Assembly: GCA_036675815.1 (NCBI GenBank)
Contig: JAKFEE010000036.1
Span: 1 to 64,000, forward strand
Origin: JAKFEE01 sp036675815
Lineage (GTDB): Bacteria; Pseudomonadota; Alphaproteobacteria; Rhodospirillales; Magnetospirillaceae
Direction of reading: 5' to 3'
Length of the DNA stretch: 64,000 bases
Part shown: one piece after another, positions 1 to 7,725 of the stretch
How the letters are laid out: each line of letters opens with the position of its first letter
Position numbering within the stretch: the stretch's first letter is position 1
Notes under the pieces: generated by a model
The model's database searches: none
Told to the model about the DNA's origin: nothing
Seen by the model: only the letters and a program-made list of their open reading frames with translations
Position numbers and translations under genes: made by a program

Positions 1-54
1 TCGCTGGTGGTCATTGCGAATTCGTTGCGTCTGGCGCGTGTGAGGGCCGTATGA
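1..54 (+). CDS. ccoI: C-terminal end of a P-type ATPase, probably CcoI (partial)
   Basis: The first 17 codons are open in frame 1 and end in TGA at 52-54. They read SLVVIANSLRLARVRAV, which resembles the extreme C-terminus of heavy-metal P1B-type ATPases, where SS-LVV-x-NSLRL is common. The stop overlaps the ATG of ccoS by four bases, the usual ccoI-ccoS arrangement. CcoI would be the inner-membrane copper exporter needed for cbb3 oxidase assembly. The identity rests on a short tail plus the neighbour, so it is an inference; the body of the gene lies outside the window. Confidence 0.6.
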   Translation, partial: SLVVIANSLRLARVRAV

Positions 55-347
55 GCAACCTGCTGCTGCTGATTCCGGTGGCGCTGCTGCTCGGGCTGCT
101 GGGGCTCGTCGCCTTCCTGTGGGCGCTGCGGTCGGGGCAGTTCGACGACCTCGACGGGGCGGCGAACCGCATCCTCTTCGACGACGACAGCCCTCCAGGG
201 CCGAGGGAAGAAGCTCTGCGCGAATGGAAGACCCGCCAAGTTCCGGGCCAGATGTGGGACGAGGGTATTGCCAGCGGCCCCTGTGAGCCCGGCACGACCA
301 TGGACGACATCAAGGCCGAGGCCTGCCGCCGCCAGACCCGCGCCTGA
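51..347 (+). CDS. ccoS: cbb3-type cytochrome c oxidase assembly protein CcoS
   Basis: A 98-residue protein with one N-terminal transmembrane segment (residues 3-25, rich in Leu), followed by the family hallmark FLWALRSGQFDDLDGAANR around residues 23-41. The acidic stretch after the helix (DDLDGA) is the conserved core of CcoS. The family is needed for maturation of the high-affinity cbb3 terminal oxidase, probably haem or copper insertion. The tail after residue 45 is longer than in many CcoS proteins and shows nothing I recognise. The start overlaps the upstream ATPase stop as ATGA, so translation is probably coupled. Confidence 0.9.
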   Translation: MSNLLLLIPVALLLGLLGLVAFLWALRSGQFDDLDGAANRILFDDDSPPGPREEALREWKTRQVPGQMWDEGIASGPCEPGTTMDDIKAEACRRQTRA

Positions 348-482
348 TCCGCCTGGCCGCCGCGATCTGTTCTGCCTGTTTAGAGCACCGCCGCCTCACC
401 TTGGCTTGCGTTCGACCCGACACCTATATATTAACCCTTTGTCATCGTGATCGCCCGAAAAGGGCGCAGGGCGCAAGGGCAT

Positions 483-1217
483 ATGCCGCCATTCGACCAG
501 GTGAGTCAGCGGGGGAGGATCGAGGCCGCGAACCAGCCGTGCGGGCAGTGCCATCGCGGCGAGATCGCCTTCTGCACCGGCCTGTCGGCGCATGAGATCG
601 AGTGCCTGTCGACGATCATCGTCCAGGTCCAGGTCTCGCCGCATGCGACCATCTTCCGCGAAGGCGATGTGGCGGCCCACATGTTCAATCTTTTCTCGGG
701 CACGGTGAAGCTCTACAAGCTGCTGCCCGACGGCCGCCGTCAGATCACCGCCTTCCTGTCTCCCGGCGATTTCTTTGGCCTCGCCGTCGAGGGGGGCTAT
801 GCCTATTCGGCCGAGGCGCTGACGCCGGTGGTGCTGTGCCGCTTTGCCCGGCGCAAGCTCGACGGCCTGATCGAGCAGATCCCCCGCATCGAAAAGCGGT
901 TGTTTGGCTTGGCCATCGACGAACTGGCCGCCGCCCAGGACCAGATGCTGCTGCTGGGCCGCAAGACGGCACGCGAGAAGGTGGCCTCGTTCCTGATGAT
1001 GCTGTCGCGGCGCGCCGTGCGCCGGGGCGCGGCGGACAACCCGGTGGCTCTGCCGATGAGCCGCTCGGACATCGCCGATTATCTGGGGCTGACCATCGAG
1101 ACCGTGAGCCGCACGCTGACGCAGCTCAAGCGCGACGGCATCATCGGCCTTCCCGATGCCGCTCGCGCCGTGATCAGTGACGCCGCCGAGCTGAAACGTA
1201 TAGCAGAGGGCGTCTGA
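483..1217 (+). CDS. Crp/Fnr-family transcriptional regulator with Fe-S cysteines (FnrN/FnrL type)
   Basis: A 244-residue protein from the ATG at 483. A GTG 36 bases upstream (447) is also in frame, but the ATG has a purine-rich AAGGGC just before it. Domains: cyclic-nucleotide-binding-like beta roll (about 45-150), dimer helix, then a C-terminal HTH with recognition helix TIETVSRTLTQLKRDGII; the E-x2-SR pattern is that of FNR and predicts FNR-like boxes. Cys20, Cys23 and Cys31 (C-x2-C-x7-C) plus Cys119 match the four ligands of oxygen-sensing FNR proteins, so a [4Fe-4S] cluster is likely. Its position beside ccoS fits control of microaerobic respiration. I see no FNR box in its own upstream region. 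Confidence 0.9.
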   Translation: MPPFDQVSQRGRIEAANQPCGQCHRGEIAFCTGLSAHEIECLSTIIVQVQVSPHATIFREGDVAAHMFNLFSGTVKLYKLLPDGRRQITAFLSPGDFFGLAVEGGYAYSAEALTPVVLCRFARRKLDGLIEQIPRIEKRLFGLAIDELAAAQDQMLLLGRKTAREKVASFLMMLSRRAVRRGAADNPVALPMSRSDIADYLGLTIETVSRTLTQLKRDGIIGLPDAARAVISDAAELKRIAEGV

Positions 1218-1272
1218 AAGCCTGTTCTGGTTCATCGCGGGCGTCCTGCCGCGTTCGCTCCGCTCACACGTC

Positions 1273-1380
1273 CGTCACTCCCGCGAAAGCGGGAGTCCAT
1301 TCCAGAGGCCGCTCCACATGACGCTCGGCCGATCGGCTCCAAGGCCACCGGAATGGATTCCGGCTTTCGCTGGAATGACG
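1273..1380. repeat. Intergenic palindromic repeat, CGTCA-TCCCGCGAAAGCGGGA type
   Basis: The gap between the FNR gene and panB holds two facing hairpin units. The left unit begins CGTCACTCCCGCGAAAGCGG (1273-1292). The right one ends with GGCTTTCGCTGGAATGACG, close to the reverse complement. Between them lies a 3-base-mismatched copy of GGAATGGA/TCCATTCC. Elements of this TCCCGCGAAAGCGGGA class are widespread in Proteobacteria between genes. The copy may stop or stabilise transcripts; nothing in it looks coding. Confidence 0.75.
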
Positions 1381-1481
1381 ACTTCGGGGCGGCGGCCAGT
1401 ACGCCTCCCCGCTATCCGTGATGAACCTGTTTTTTTGCGTCGCCGGATCGGGTACAAGGCTGGTGCCCGAGGGAGGATTTC

Positions 1482-2315
1482 GTGAGCCAGGAAGTCCGTA
1501 TCAAGCGCGTTACCACGCGTGACATTCGCGCCCGCAAGGGTGGCGATCCCGTCGTCGTGCTGACCTGCTACACCGCACCGATGGCCAAGCTGCTCGACCC
1601 TCATGTCGACGTGCTGCTGGTCGGCGACTCGCTGGGCATGGTCTTGTACGGCATGGAAACGACGCTGGCCGTCAGTCTCGACATGATGATCGCCCATGGC
1701 CAGGCGGTGATGCGCGGCTCCAGCCGGGCCTGCGTCGTCGTCGACATGCCGTTCGCCAGCTATCAGGAAAGCCCGCAGCAGGCCTTCCGCAACGCCGCCC
1801 GCGTCCTTGCCGAAACCGGCTGTGCCGGGGTCAAGCTCGAAGGCGGTGCCGAGATGGCGGAAACCATATCCTTCCTGGTCGAGCGCGGTATCCCGGTCAT
1901 GGCGCACATCGGGCTGAAGCCGCAGGCGGTGCACGCGATCGGTGGCTTCCGGTCGCAAGGCCGCGACGAGGGCGAGGCGGCGCAGATTCGTGCCGACGCT
2001 CGCGCCATCGCCGATGCTGGTGCCTTTTCGGTCGTCATCGAGGGTACGGTCGAGCCGGTTGCTTGTGCCATCAGCGCCGAGATCGCCATTCCCACCATCG
2101 GCATCGGCGCATCGCCGGCCTGCGACGGCCAAGTGCTGGTCACCGAGGATGTTTTGGGCCTGTTCACCGACTTCACGCCGAAATTCGTCAAGCGCTACGC
2201 CAACATGGCCGAGGCGGTCGACAAGGCGGTCGCCGGTTACGCCGCCGACGTGAAGAGCCGCGCCTTCCCCGGGCCCGAGCACTGCTTCGGTATCAAACAG
2301 CCGCCACAGAAGTGA
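1482..2315 (+). CDS. panB: 3-methyl-2-oxobutanoate hydroxymethyltransferase (PanB)
   Basis: Adds a hydroxymethyl group from methylene-tetrahydrofolate to alpha-ketoisovalerate to give ketopantoate, the first committed step of pantothenate and CoA synthesis. The 277-residue protein is of family length and full TIM-barrel type. Visible motifs are VLLVGDSLGMVLYG (magnesium and substrate binding), DMPFASY, GGAEMAE, MAHIGLKPQ and GIGASPACDGQVLV. The GTG start at 1482 is chosen because GGGAGGA sits 5 bases upstream (1471-1477). Its TGA shares one base with the ATG of panC, so the two enzymes are co-translated. The substrate links this pair to the ilv genes later in the window. Confidence 0.97.
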   Translation: MSQEVRIKRVTTRDIRARKGGDPVVVLTCYTAPMAKLLDPHVDVLLVGDSLGMVLYGMETTLAVSLDMMIAHGQAVMRGSSRACVVVDMPFASYQESPQQAFRNAARVLAETGCAGVKLEGGAEMAETISFLVERGIPVMAHIGLKPQAVHAIGGFRSQGRDEGEAAQIRADARAIADAGAFSVVIEGTVEPVACAISAEIAIPTIGIGASPACDGQVLVTEDVLGLFTDFTPKFVKRYANMAEAVDKAVAGYAADVKSRAFPGPEHCFGIKQPPQK

Positions 2316-3166
2316 TGGCCTCGCCGCTCGACACCGCCCGTACGGTCGCCGACCTCAGGGGCCGCGTTGCCGCTTGGCGCGCGGCCGGGCTGCGCGTCGG
2401 CCTGGTGCCGACCATGGGCGCCCTGCACCAGGGGCATTTGTCGCTGGTGCGTCTGGCGCTGGCCAGAAGCGACCGCGTCATCGCCTCGGTGTTCGTCAAC
2501 CCGACGCAGTTCGGCCCCAACGAGGACTTCTCCGCCTATCCGCGCCAGGAGACGGCCGACGCCCAGATGCTGGCGGGGGCGGGGGCGCACCTGCTGTTCG
2601 CGCCGACGGTTGCCGAGATATACCCGGACGGCTTCGCTACCACGATTTCCGTTACCGGCGTCACCCAGGGTCTATGCGGTGATTTCCGCCCCGGCCACTT
2701 CGATGGTGTGGCGACGGTGGTGACCAAGTTGCTGCTGCAGGCGCTGCCCGACGTCGCCGTGTTCGGCGAGAAGGACTACCAGCAGTTGCAGGTGATCCGG
2801 CGCTTGGTACGCGATCTCGACATCCCGGTGTCGGTGGTGGGCGCGCCCACGTTGCGTGAGGTCGATGGTCTCGCCATGTCGTCGCGCAACGCGTACCTGA
2901 CCCCGGAACAGCGGTCGGTGGCGCCGACGCTGTTTCGTGTGCTCACCGAAATCGCCGAACAGATGCGCGGCGGCAAGGAGGCGGCGGCCGCCCATCTCGA
3001 GTCGGGCAAGGCCGAGCTGATCAAGGCGGGCTTTGCCGGCGTCGACTACATCGATCTGCGCGATGCCGAGACTCTGCTGCCGCTCGAACGGGCCGACCGG
3101 CCCGCCCGCCTGCTGGCGGCGGCACGGCTGGGCAAGGCCCGGCTGATCGACAACGTTGCCGTGTAA
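2315..3166 (+). CDS. panC: Pantothenate synthetase (PanC)
   Basis: ATP-dependent condensation of pantoate with beta-alanine to pantothenate. The 283-residue protein has the nucleotidyltransferase signatures PTMGALHQGHLSL (HIGH motif region), NPTQFGPNEDFSAYPR, GVTQGLCGDFRPGHFDGVAT, FGEKDYQQLQVIRR and the KMSKS-like AMSSRNAYL. The start is the ATG overlapping the panB stop as TGATG. No separate ribosome binding site is obvious, which fits translational coupling. panD, which would supply beta-alanine, is not in the window. Confidence 0.97.
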   Translation: MASPLDTARTVADLRGRVAAWRAAGLRVGLVPTMGALHQGHLSLVRLALARSDRVIASVFVNPTQFGPNEDFSAYPRQETADAQMLAGAGAHLLFAPTVAEIYPDGFATTISVTGVTQGLCGDFRPGHFDGVATVVTKLLLQALPDVAVFGEKDYQQLQVIRRLVRDLDIPVSVVGAPTLREVDGLAMSSRNAYLTPEQRSVAPTLFRVLTEIAEQMRGGKEAAAAHLESGKAELIKAGFAGVDYIDLRDAETLLPLERADRPARLLAAARLGKARLIDNVAV

Positions 3167-3189
3167 ACTGGAGCGCGAAGCCCCAGAAG

Positions 3190-3645
3190 TCACTCTCCCG
3201 GTTCAGTGTCCCAGGGAAAGATCAGCCAGACATGCTGGTCGATGTCGACCAGATGCGTATCGACCAGCGGCCGGCCCTCGGGCTTGGCGTAGACGGTGGC
3301 GTAGTGGGCCTTGGGCAGCATGCGCTTGACCGTGCGGGCGGTGATGCCGCTGTCGACCAGATCGTCGACGATCAGCCAGCCCTCGCCATCGCCCTCGATC
3401 TCCTTGAGCACACACGGGTCGCCCTGCACACGGTCGGAATAGCTGGAGATGCACACCGTGTCGACGTGGCGCAGATCCAGGTAGCGGGCGACGAGCCCGG
3501 CCGGGATCAGGCCGCCGCGCGCCACGGCGACGATGCCGCGGAACGGCCCCAGTGCGGCGAGGCGCTGCGCCAGCTCGTATACGTCGCGATGCAGCTCGCG
3601 CCAGGTGATGGTGGTGGTCACGGCAGCGGTATAGTCGTGGGTCAT
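3190..3645 (-). CDS. gpt: Xanthine-guanine phosphoribosyltransferase
   Basis: A type I phosphoribosyltransferase that salvages xanthine and guanine using PRPP. The 151 residues match the length of enterobacterial Gpt (about 152). The PRPP-binding loop is WLIVDDLVDSGITARTV (about residues 90-106), preceded by GIVAVARGGLIPAGLVARYL; the C-terminal VWLIFPWDTEP resembles the base-binding end of Gpt. It faces panC, with stops only about 24 bases apart, so it is an independent unit. Its promoter should lie in the roughly 100-base gap shared with the divergent gamma-glutamyltransferase gene. Confidence 0.9.
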   Translation of the reverse strand: MTHDYTAAVTTTITWRELHRDVYELAQRLAALGPFRGIVAVARGGLIPAGLVARYLDLRHVDTVCISSYSDRVQGDPCVLKEIEGDGEGWLIVDDLVDSGITARTVKRMLPKAHYATVYAKPEGRPLVDTHLVDIDQHVWLIFPWDTEPGE

Positions 3646-3761
3646 GATCCCTACCAGTCCGGAAGGGCTGCATATAAGCCATGGAGGCGCTTGACTTCAA
3701 TGGCTGGACGCAGCCGGCGCCGTGCCCCAATATTTCGGCCTCATTGAGAGGGCAGGGGGCC

Positions 3762-5351
3762 ATGCTCCATACTCCCATGGCCAGGCGCGGCATGGTCAGC
3801 GCGCCGCATCATCTGGCGGCGCAGTCCGGGTTGGCGGTGCTGCGCGAGGGCGGCAATGCCGTCGAGGCCGCCATCGCGGCGGTGGCGACCGCCGGCGTCG
3901 TCTATCCCCACATGTGCGGGCTGGGCGGCGACGGCTACTGGCTGATCGCCGAACCCGGCCGGGCGCCGGTATCGATCGATGGCGCGGGCGCTGCTGCGGC
4001 CGCGGCGACCACGGCATTCTATGCCGAGCGTGGCTGCGCCGAGATACCCCGCTATGGCCCCTTGGCGGCGGCGACGGTGGCGGGCGCGGTCTCAGCCTGG
4101 CAGGCGGCACTGGAAACCTCCAGCCGCTGGGGCGATGCCCTGCCGCTCAGCCGCCTGTTCGCCGACGCCATTCATTACGCACGTCATGGTTTCGCGGTGA
4201 CCGCCGCCCAGGCCGAGGCGGCCGATCGCCTGGGTTCCCGCCTCGCCACCGCCCCGGGGTACGTCGAGACGTTCGCCGTCGACGGTATCGCCCCCGCGGC
4301 CGGCGCCCAGATGACGATTCCGGCCCTGGCCGACACGCTCGAGCGGCTGGCCTTACGCGGCCTCGACGACTTCTATCGGGGCGGGCTCGGTCATTACATC
4401 GGCGCCGATCTGCAACGCCTGGGAAGCCCGCTGGTGTCCGAGGACCTGGCCCGCCATCGCTCGGTGCGCCGCCGCCCATTGTCGCTGCCGCTCTCCTGCG
4501 GGACCGTCTACAACACGCCGCCGCCGACGCAAGGATTGGCGGCGCTGATGATCCTCGGCCTGTTCGACCGACTGGGCGCCGCGCGGGCCGACGGCTTCGA
4601 CCACCTGCACCGCCTCGTCGAGGCGACCAAGCAGGCGTTTCTGGTGCGCAATGCCCATGTCACCGATCCCGCCTACATGGCGGTGCACGCGACCACCTAT
4701 CTCGCCGCGGGCCCGCTCGACCGGCTGGCTGCGATGATCGATCGTCGCAAGGCCCTGCCGTGGCCGCAAGGCGACGAGCCCGGTGACACGGTGTGGATCG
4801 GCGTCATCGATGGCGACGGCCGCGCCGTCAGCGTCAACCACAGCCTGGCCAGCGCCTTCGGCTCGGGCGTCGTGCTGCCGCAGACCGGCATCCTCTGGCA
4901 CAACCGCGCCAGCAGCTTCCGGCTGGACGCCGAAGATCGCAATGCGCTGCTGCCGGGGCGTAAGCCTCGTCATACCCTCTGCCCGGCGCTGGCGGTGCTG
5001 AACGACGGGCGCATCATGGCTTATGGCGCCATGGGCGGCGACGGCCAGCCGCAGACGCAGGCGGCGATCTTCACCCGCCACGTCCTGTTCGGCCAGCCGC
5101 TGCAGCAGGCGGTGACGGCGCCGCGCTGGGTGTTGGGGCGCGACTGGAGCGGCACGGCGTCCGATCTCAAGCTGGAAGCCCGCTTCGATCCCGCGCTGGT
5201 TGCCGCCCTGCGGGACGCCGGCCATGCGGTGACCGAGGCGTCGGCGTTCGACACGCTGATGGGCCACGCCGGCGCCGTGCTGCGCCGGCCGTCGGGCCTG
5301 CTGGAAGGCGCCGCCGATCCGCGCGGCGACGGCATCGTCGCCGCGTTCTAG
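3762..5351 (+). CDS. Gamma-glutamyltransferase (GGT) family Ntn-hydrolase
   Basis: A 529-residue homologue of gamma-glutamyltranspeptidases, self-cleaving Ntn hydrolases. Conserved parts are MVSAPHHLAAQSGLAVLREGGNAVEAAIA, GLGGDGYWLI, the glycine-rich AFGSGVV, and near the C-terminus GAMGGDGQPQTQAAI. The expected cleavage nucleophile is Thr343 in GDTVWIGVIDGDGRAVSVN; classic GGTs have Thr-Thr-His here, so the Val-Trp after Thr is a departure and substrate may differ. There is no signal peptide, so it is predicted cytoplasmic. The ATG at 3762 follows GAGAGGGCAGGGGG; an in-frame ATG at 3681 is less likely because homology begins at MARRGMVSAPH. Confidence 0.82.
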   Translation: MLHTPMARRGMVSAPHHLAAQSGLAVLREGGNAVEAAIAAVATAGVVYPHMCGLGGDGYWLIAEPGRAPVSIDGAGAAAAAATTAFYAERGCAEIPRYGPLAAATVAGAVSAWQAALETSSRWGDALPLSRLFADAIHYARHGFAVTAAQAEAADRLGSRLATAPGYVETFAVDGIAPAAGAQMTIPALADTLERLALRGLDDFYRGGLGHYIGADLQRLGSPLVSEDLARHRSVRRRPLSLPLSCGTVYNTPPPTQGLAALMILGLFDRLGAARADGFDHLHRLVEATKQAFLVRNAHVTDPAYMAVHATTYLAAGPLDRLAAMIDRRKALPWPQGDEPGDTVWIGVIDGDGRAVSVNHSLASAFGSGVVLPQTGILWHNRASSFRLDAEDRNALLPGRKPRHTLCPALAVLNDGRIMAYGAMGGDGQPQTQAAIFTRHVLFGQPLQQAVTAPRWVLGRDWSGTASDLKLEARFDPALVAALRDAGHAVTEASAFDTLMGHAGAVLRRPSGLLEGAADPRGDGIVAAF

Positions 5352-5366
5352 ACCTATAGCGGAATC

Positions 5367-5421
5367 GGAGCGCGGAGCTCCAGCTCCGCATTCCGCGTGC
5401 GGAGCTGGAGCTCCGCGCTCC
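5367..5421. repeat. 55-bp palindromic repeat, copy 1
   Basis: A perfect inverted repeat of 24-base arms (5367-5390 and 5398-5421) around a 7-base loop. The arm starts GGAGCGCGGAGCTCCAGC. It sits 15 bases after the GGT-family stop and 55 bases before the ggpS stop, between convergent genes. Three related copies occur at 14728, 50281 and 53531, each just after a stop codon. As RNA it would fold into a very stable hairpin on either strand. There is no T-tract, so a role in 3'-end protection is as plausible as termination. Confidence 0.85.
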
Positions 5422-5476
5422 GGCGGAACGGATTAAAGCCATCGTGCTCTAGGCACGCGGACCGGTGAGAGGGGCC

Positions 5477-6997
5477 TCACATTGCGGCCAGCTCCTCACT
5501 TCGGGAGAACTCGACGGACAGGCCTTCGAATTGTTCGGCCACCTGATTGGCCCAGTTTGCCAGGTCATAGTGGCGCACCACCTCGAGCATGCGCTGCATG
5601 CGGCCGCTCGCCTCGGCATTGCGCATGTCGAGCGCGGTGTCGAGGGCGCTGTCCATGGAACGGTTGGAATAGGGGTTGGTCAGCACCGCGTCGGGAAGTT
5701 CGACGGCACAGCCGGCGAATTCCGACAATACCAGGACCCCAGCCTCCCCCTGCTTGGCGGCGACGAACTCCTTGGCCACCAGGTTGAGCCCGTCGCGCAG
5801 CGGCGTGGTGATGCAGATGTCGGCGATGCGGAAATAGGCCAGCAGCCGCTCGAACGGAATGGCGTTCGAGAACAGCACGGCCGGCGTCCAGTCGAGCTTG
5901 GAGAAGCGGCCGTTGATGCGCCCGACCAGCCCCTCGATCTCGCGCTGGGTCTCCTCGTAGACCGTCATGGTCGAGGCGGCGCGTACCGAGGTGACCAACA
6001 GCTTGATCTCGCCGATGAGTTCCGGCCGCCGCTCCAGCAGCCGCTCGAAGGCCAGCAGGGTCTCGATCATGCCCTTGGTGTAGTCCGTCCGCCCGACGGC
6101 CATCAGCAGGCGCCGGCCGCCGACCTCCTCTTGCAACTGCGCCTGAAGGGCGCGGCTCTCCCCGGTGTTCAGGATGGAATCGATCAGTTCCGGATTGGCG
6201 CCCACCGGCGTGACACCCAGGCGGATCCTGCGTTCGGCGGTGCGGATGGTCGTCGGCACCGAAGGCTCCGACAAGGCGGTTCCCGACGGCGACAGCCCCG
6301 CCTCGACCTCGGCGACCGCCCCGATCTCGGCCGCGTTCAGCGAACGGGCAACGTCGGCGAAGTTCTTGGCGTAGCGGGGGATATGAAAGCCGACAAGGTC
6401 GCATTTCAGCAGGCTGTCGACGATTTCCCGACGCCACGGCAGCACATTGAACACGTCCGGGCCCGGGAACGGCGTGTGGTGGAAAAAGGCGATGCGGGCA
6501 TTGGGCTTGAGGCGGCGCAGATATGCCGGCACGAGCCACAGGTTGTAGTCGTGGATCCACACGAGGCCGTCATCGGCGACCTGCGCCGCGGCGGCCTCGG
6601 CGAACAGGCGGTTCACCTCGCGGAAGGTTTCCCAATCGACGTTCTCGTATTGGAACAGGCGTGGGAAGGAATGCAGGATCGGCCACAGCGCCTCTTTCGA
6701 GGTGACGTGGTAGAAGCTTTCCACCTGTTCTGCCGTCAAGGGGAGGCGCGACACCGTGTAACCGCCGAGCGGGTCGTCGACATGGACGACGCGCTCGAAA
6801 TCGACGCCCTGCTCCGGGTCATAGATCTTCCAGGCCACCCAGGCGCCGGCGTCCGGGTCGAGACGATTGAAGAAGCTCTTGAGCGTCGGGACGATGCCGT
6901 TCGGGCTCTTGTGGGTGCGGTAGACGATGCGGCCGTCGACGAGGACGTCTTCACTGGGCTGGCGGTGATAGACGATCACCAGTGCGGATTGCTTCAT
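5477..6997 (-). CDS. ggpS: Glucosylglycerol-phosphate synthase (GT20 family)
   Basis: Predicted to join ADP-glucose to glycerol-3-phosphate, giving glucosylglycerol-phosphate. The 506-residue GT20 protein is related to trehalose-phosphate synthase. The N-terminus (LVIVYHRQP, KSPNGIVPTLKSFF, WVAWK) and the segments SFYHVTSKEALWPILHSF, VWIHDYNLWLVPAYL, FFHHTPFPGPDVFNVLPWR and LLKCDLVGFHIPRYAKNF match what I know of cyanobacterial GgpS rather than OtsA. Nucleotide-sugar motifs VGRTDYTKG and LRDGLNLVAKEFVAAK are present. The start overlaps the phosphatase stop as ATGA; the operon order gpsA, phosphatase, ggpS supports the assignment because GpsA makes the acceptor. Trehalose-phosphate synthase is the alternative. 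Confidence 0.8.
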   Translation of the reverse strand: MKQSALVIVYHRQPSEDVLVDGRIVYRTHKSPNGIVPTLKSFFNRLDPDAGAWVAWKIYDPEQGVDFERVVHVDDPLGGYTVSRLPLTAEQVESFYHVTSKEALWPILHSFPRLFQYENVDWETFREVNRLFAEAAAAQVADDGLVWIHDYNLWLVPAYLRRLKPNARIAFFHHTPFPGPDVFNVLPWRREIVDSLLKCDLVGFHIPRYAKNFADVARSLNAAEIGAVAEVEAGLSPSGTALSEPSVPTTIRTAERRIRLGVTPVGANPELIDSILNTGESRALQAQLQEEVGGRRLLMAVGRTDYTKGMIETLLAFERLLERRPELIGEIKLLVTSVRAASTMTVYEETQREIEGLVGRINGRFSKLDWTPAVLFSNAIPFERLLAYFRIADICITTPLRDGLNLVAKEFVAAKQGEAGVLVLSEFAGCAVELPDAVLTNPYSNRSMDSALDTALDMRNAEASGRMQRMLEVVRHYDLANWANQVAEQFEGLSVEFSRSEELAAM

Positions 6998-7725
6998 GCC
7001 TCGACCCTCGCTTCGCCGGCGAAATGGCGCATGGCCTCCAGGATGCCGCCGGCCCCGGGGGATTGACTGCAATACACGTTGGGCAGGTGGCGGATCGCCA
7101 GTTTCAGCAGCGGTTCGGAATTGCCGACGGCGACGCCGCGCAAGCCGGTCTGGAACAGCGACAGGTCGTTCATGGTGTCGCCGGCGACGAGCACGGCGTC
7201 GTCATCGAGCCTGAGCGCCTCGATCAGGCGGACCAGGGTCGACCCCTTGCAGACGCCTTTCGGCAAAACGTCGAAGAAGCGGTCGGCCGACAACAGGCAG
7301 TCGAAGCCGGCAGCCTCCACCTTGGCGGCAACGCCCGGAGACAATCGCTCCGGATCGCAGTCGTAGCTGACGCGATGGCGGAAGGGTGTATCCTGGAGAA
7401 CGAGCCCGGGTTCGCCGGCCAGCAGCGCCTCGACGCGGGCATTGGCGTCGCCCCAGCGGGCGGCGATCGCCGCCTCGAGTTCAGTCACCGGTTCCAGCGT
7501 TTCGCCATCGAACACCGACGTGCCGACGTCACCGATGATGTAGCGGGGCCGGGGCATGCCCGGGGTGCGGATCAGGTCGGCGATGAAATCGATGTCGCGG
7601 CCGGTCACGAAGATCAGTATCGCGTCGTTGCGCGCGTCGAGGTGACGGTAAAGCGCATCCCGCTGCTCGTCCGATCCGCCGAGGAAGGTCCCGTCCAGGT
7701 CGGTGGCCAGTATCAGGCGTGTCAT
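6994..7725 (-). CDS. HAD-IIB phosphatase, probably glucosylglycerol-phosphate phosphatase
   Basis: A 243-residue Cof-type (HAD-IIB) hydrolase. Motif I is TDLDGTFLG with Asp9 as nucleophile and Asp11 as acid/base. Motif II is in FVTGRDIDF, the motif III Lys is in PKGVCKGST, and motif IV is VAGDTMNDLSLF. Sucrose-phosphate phosphatase and related sugar-phosphate phosphatases share this plan. The gene overlaps gpsA upstream and ggpS downstream, both by four bases. The simplest inference is that it dephosphorylates the GgpS product to glucosylglycerol. In pseudomonads a phosphatase domain is fused to GgpS; here the two are separate. Substrate is not shown by sequence alone. Confidence 0.75.
   Translation of the reverse strand: MTRLILATDLDGTFLGGSDEQRDALYRHLDARNDAILIFVTGRDIDFIADLIRTPGMPRPRYIIGDVGTSVFDGETLEPVTELEAAIAARWGDANARVEALLAGEPGLVLQDTPFRHRVSYDCDPERLSPGVAAKVEAAGFDCLLSADRFFDVLPKGVCKGSTLVRLIEALRLDDDAVLVAGDTMNDLSLFQTGLRGVAVGNSEPLLKLAIRHLPNVYCSQSPGAGGILEAMRHFAGEARVEA

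Noticed and set aside
348..482. FNR box upstream of the FNR-type gene
   Set aside because: No TTGAT-N4-ATCAA or close variant found in the interval.
5477..6997. Trehalose-6-phosphate synthase (OtsA) as the name of the GT20 gene
   Set aside because: N-terminal and central blocks fit GgpS better and gpsA lies in the operon; kept as an alternative in the feature.
5465..7066. A 533-codon plus-strand frame opposite ggpS
   Set aside because: Antisense shadow: GC-rich codon bias opens the opposite strand. The minus-strand protein has clear GT20 motifs and the plus-strand one has none.
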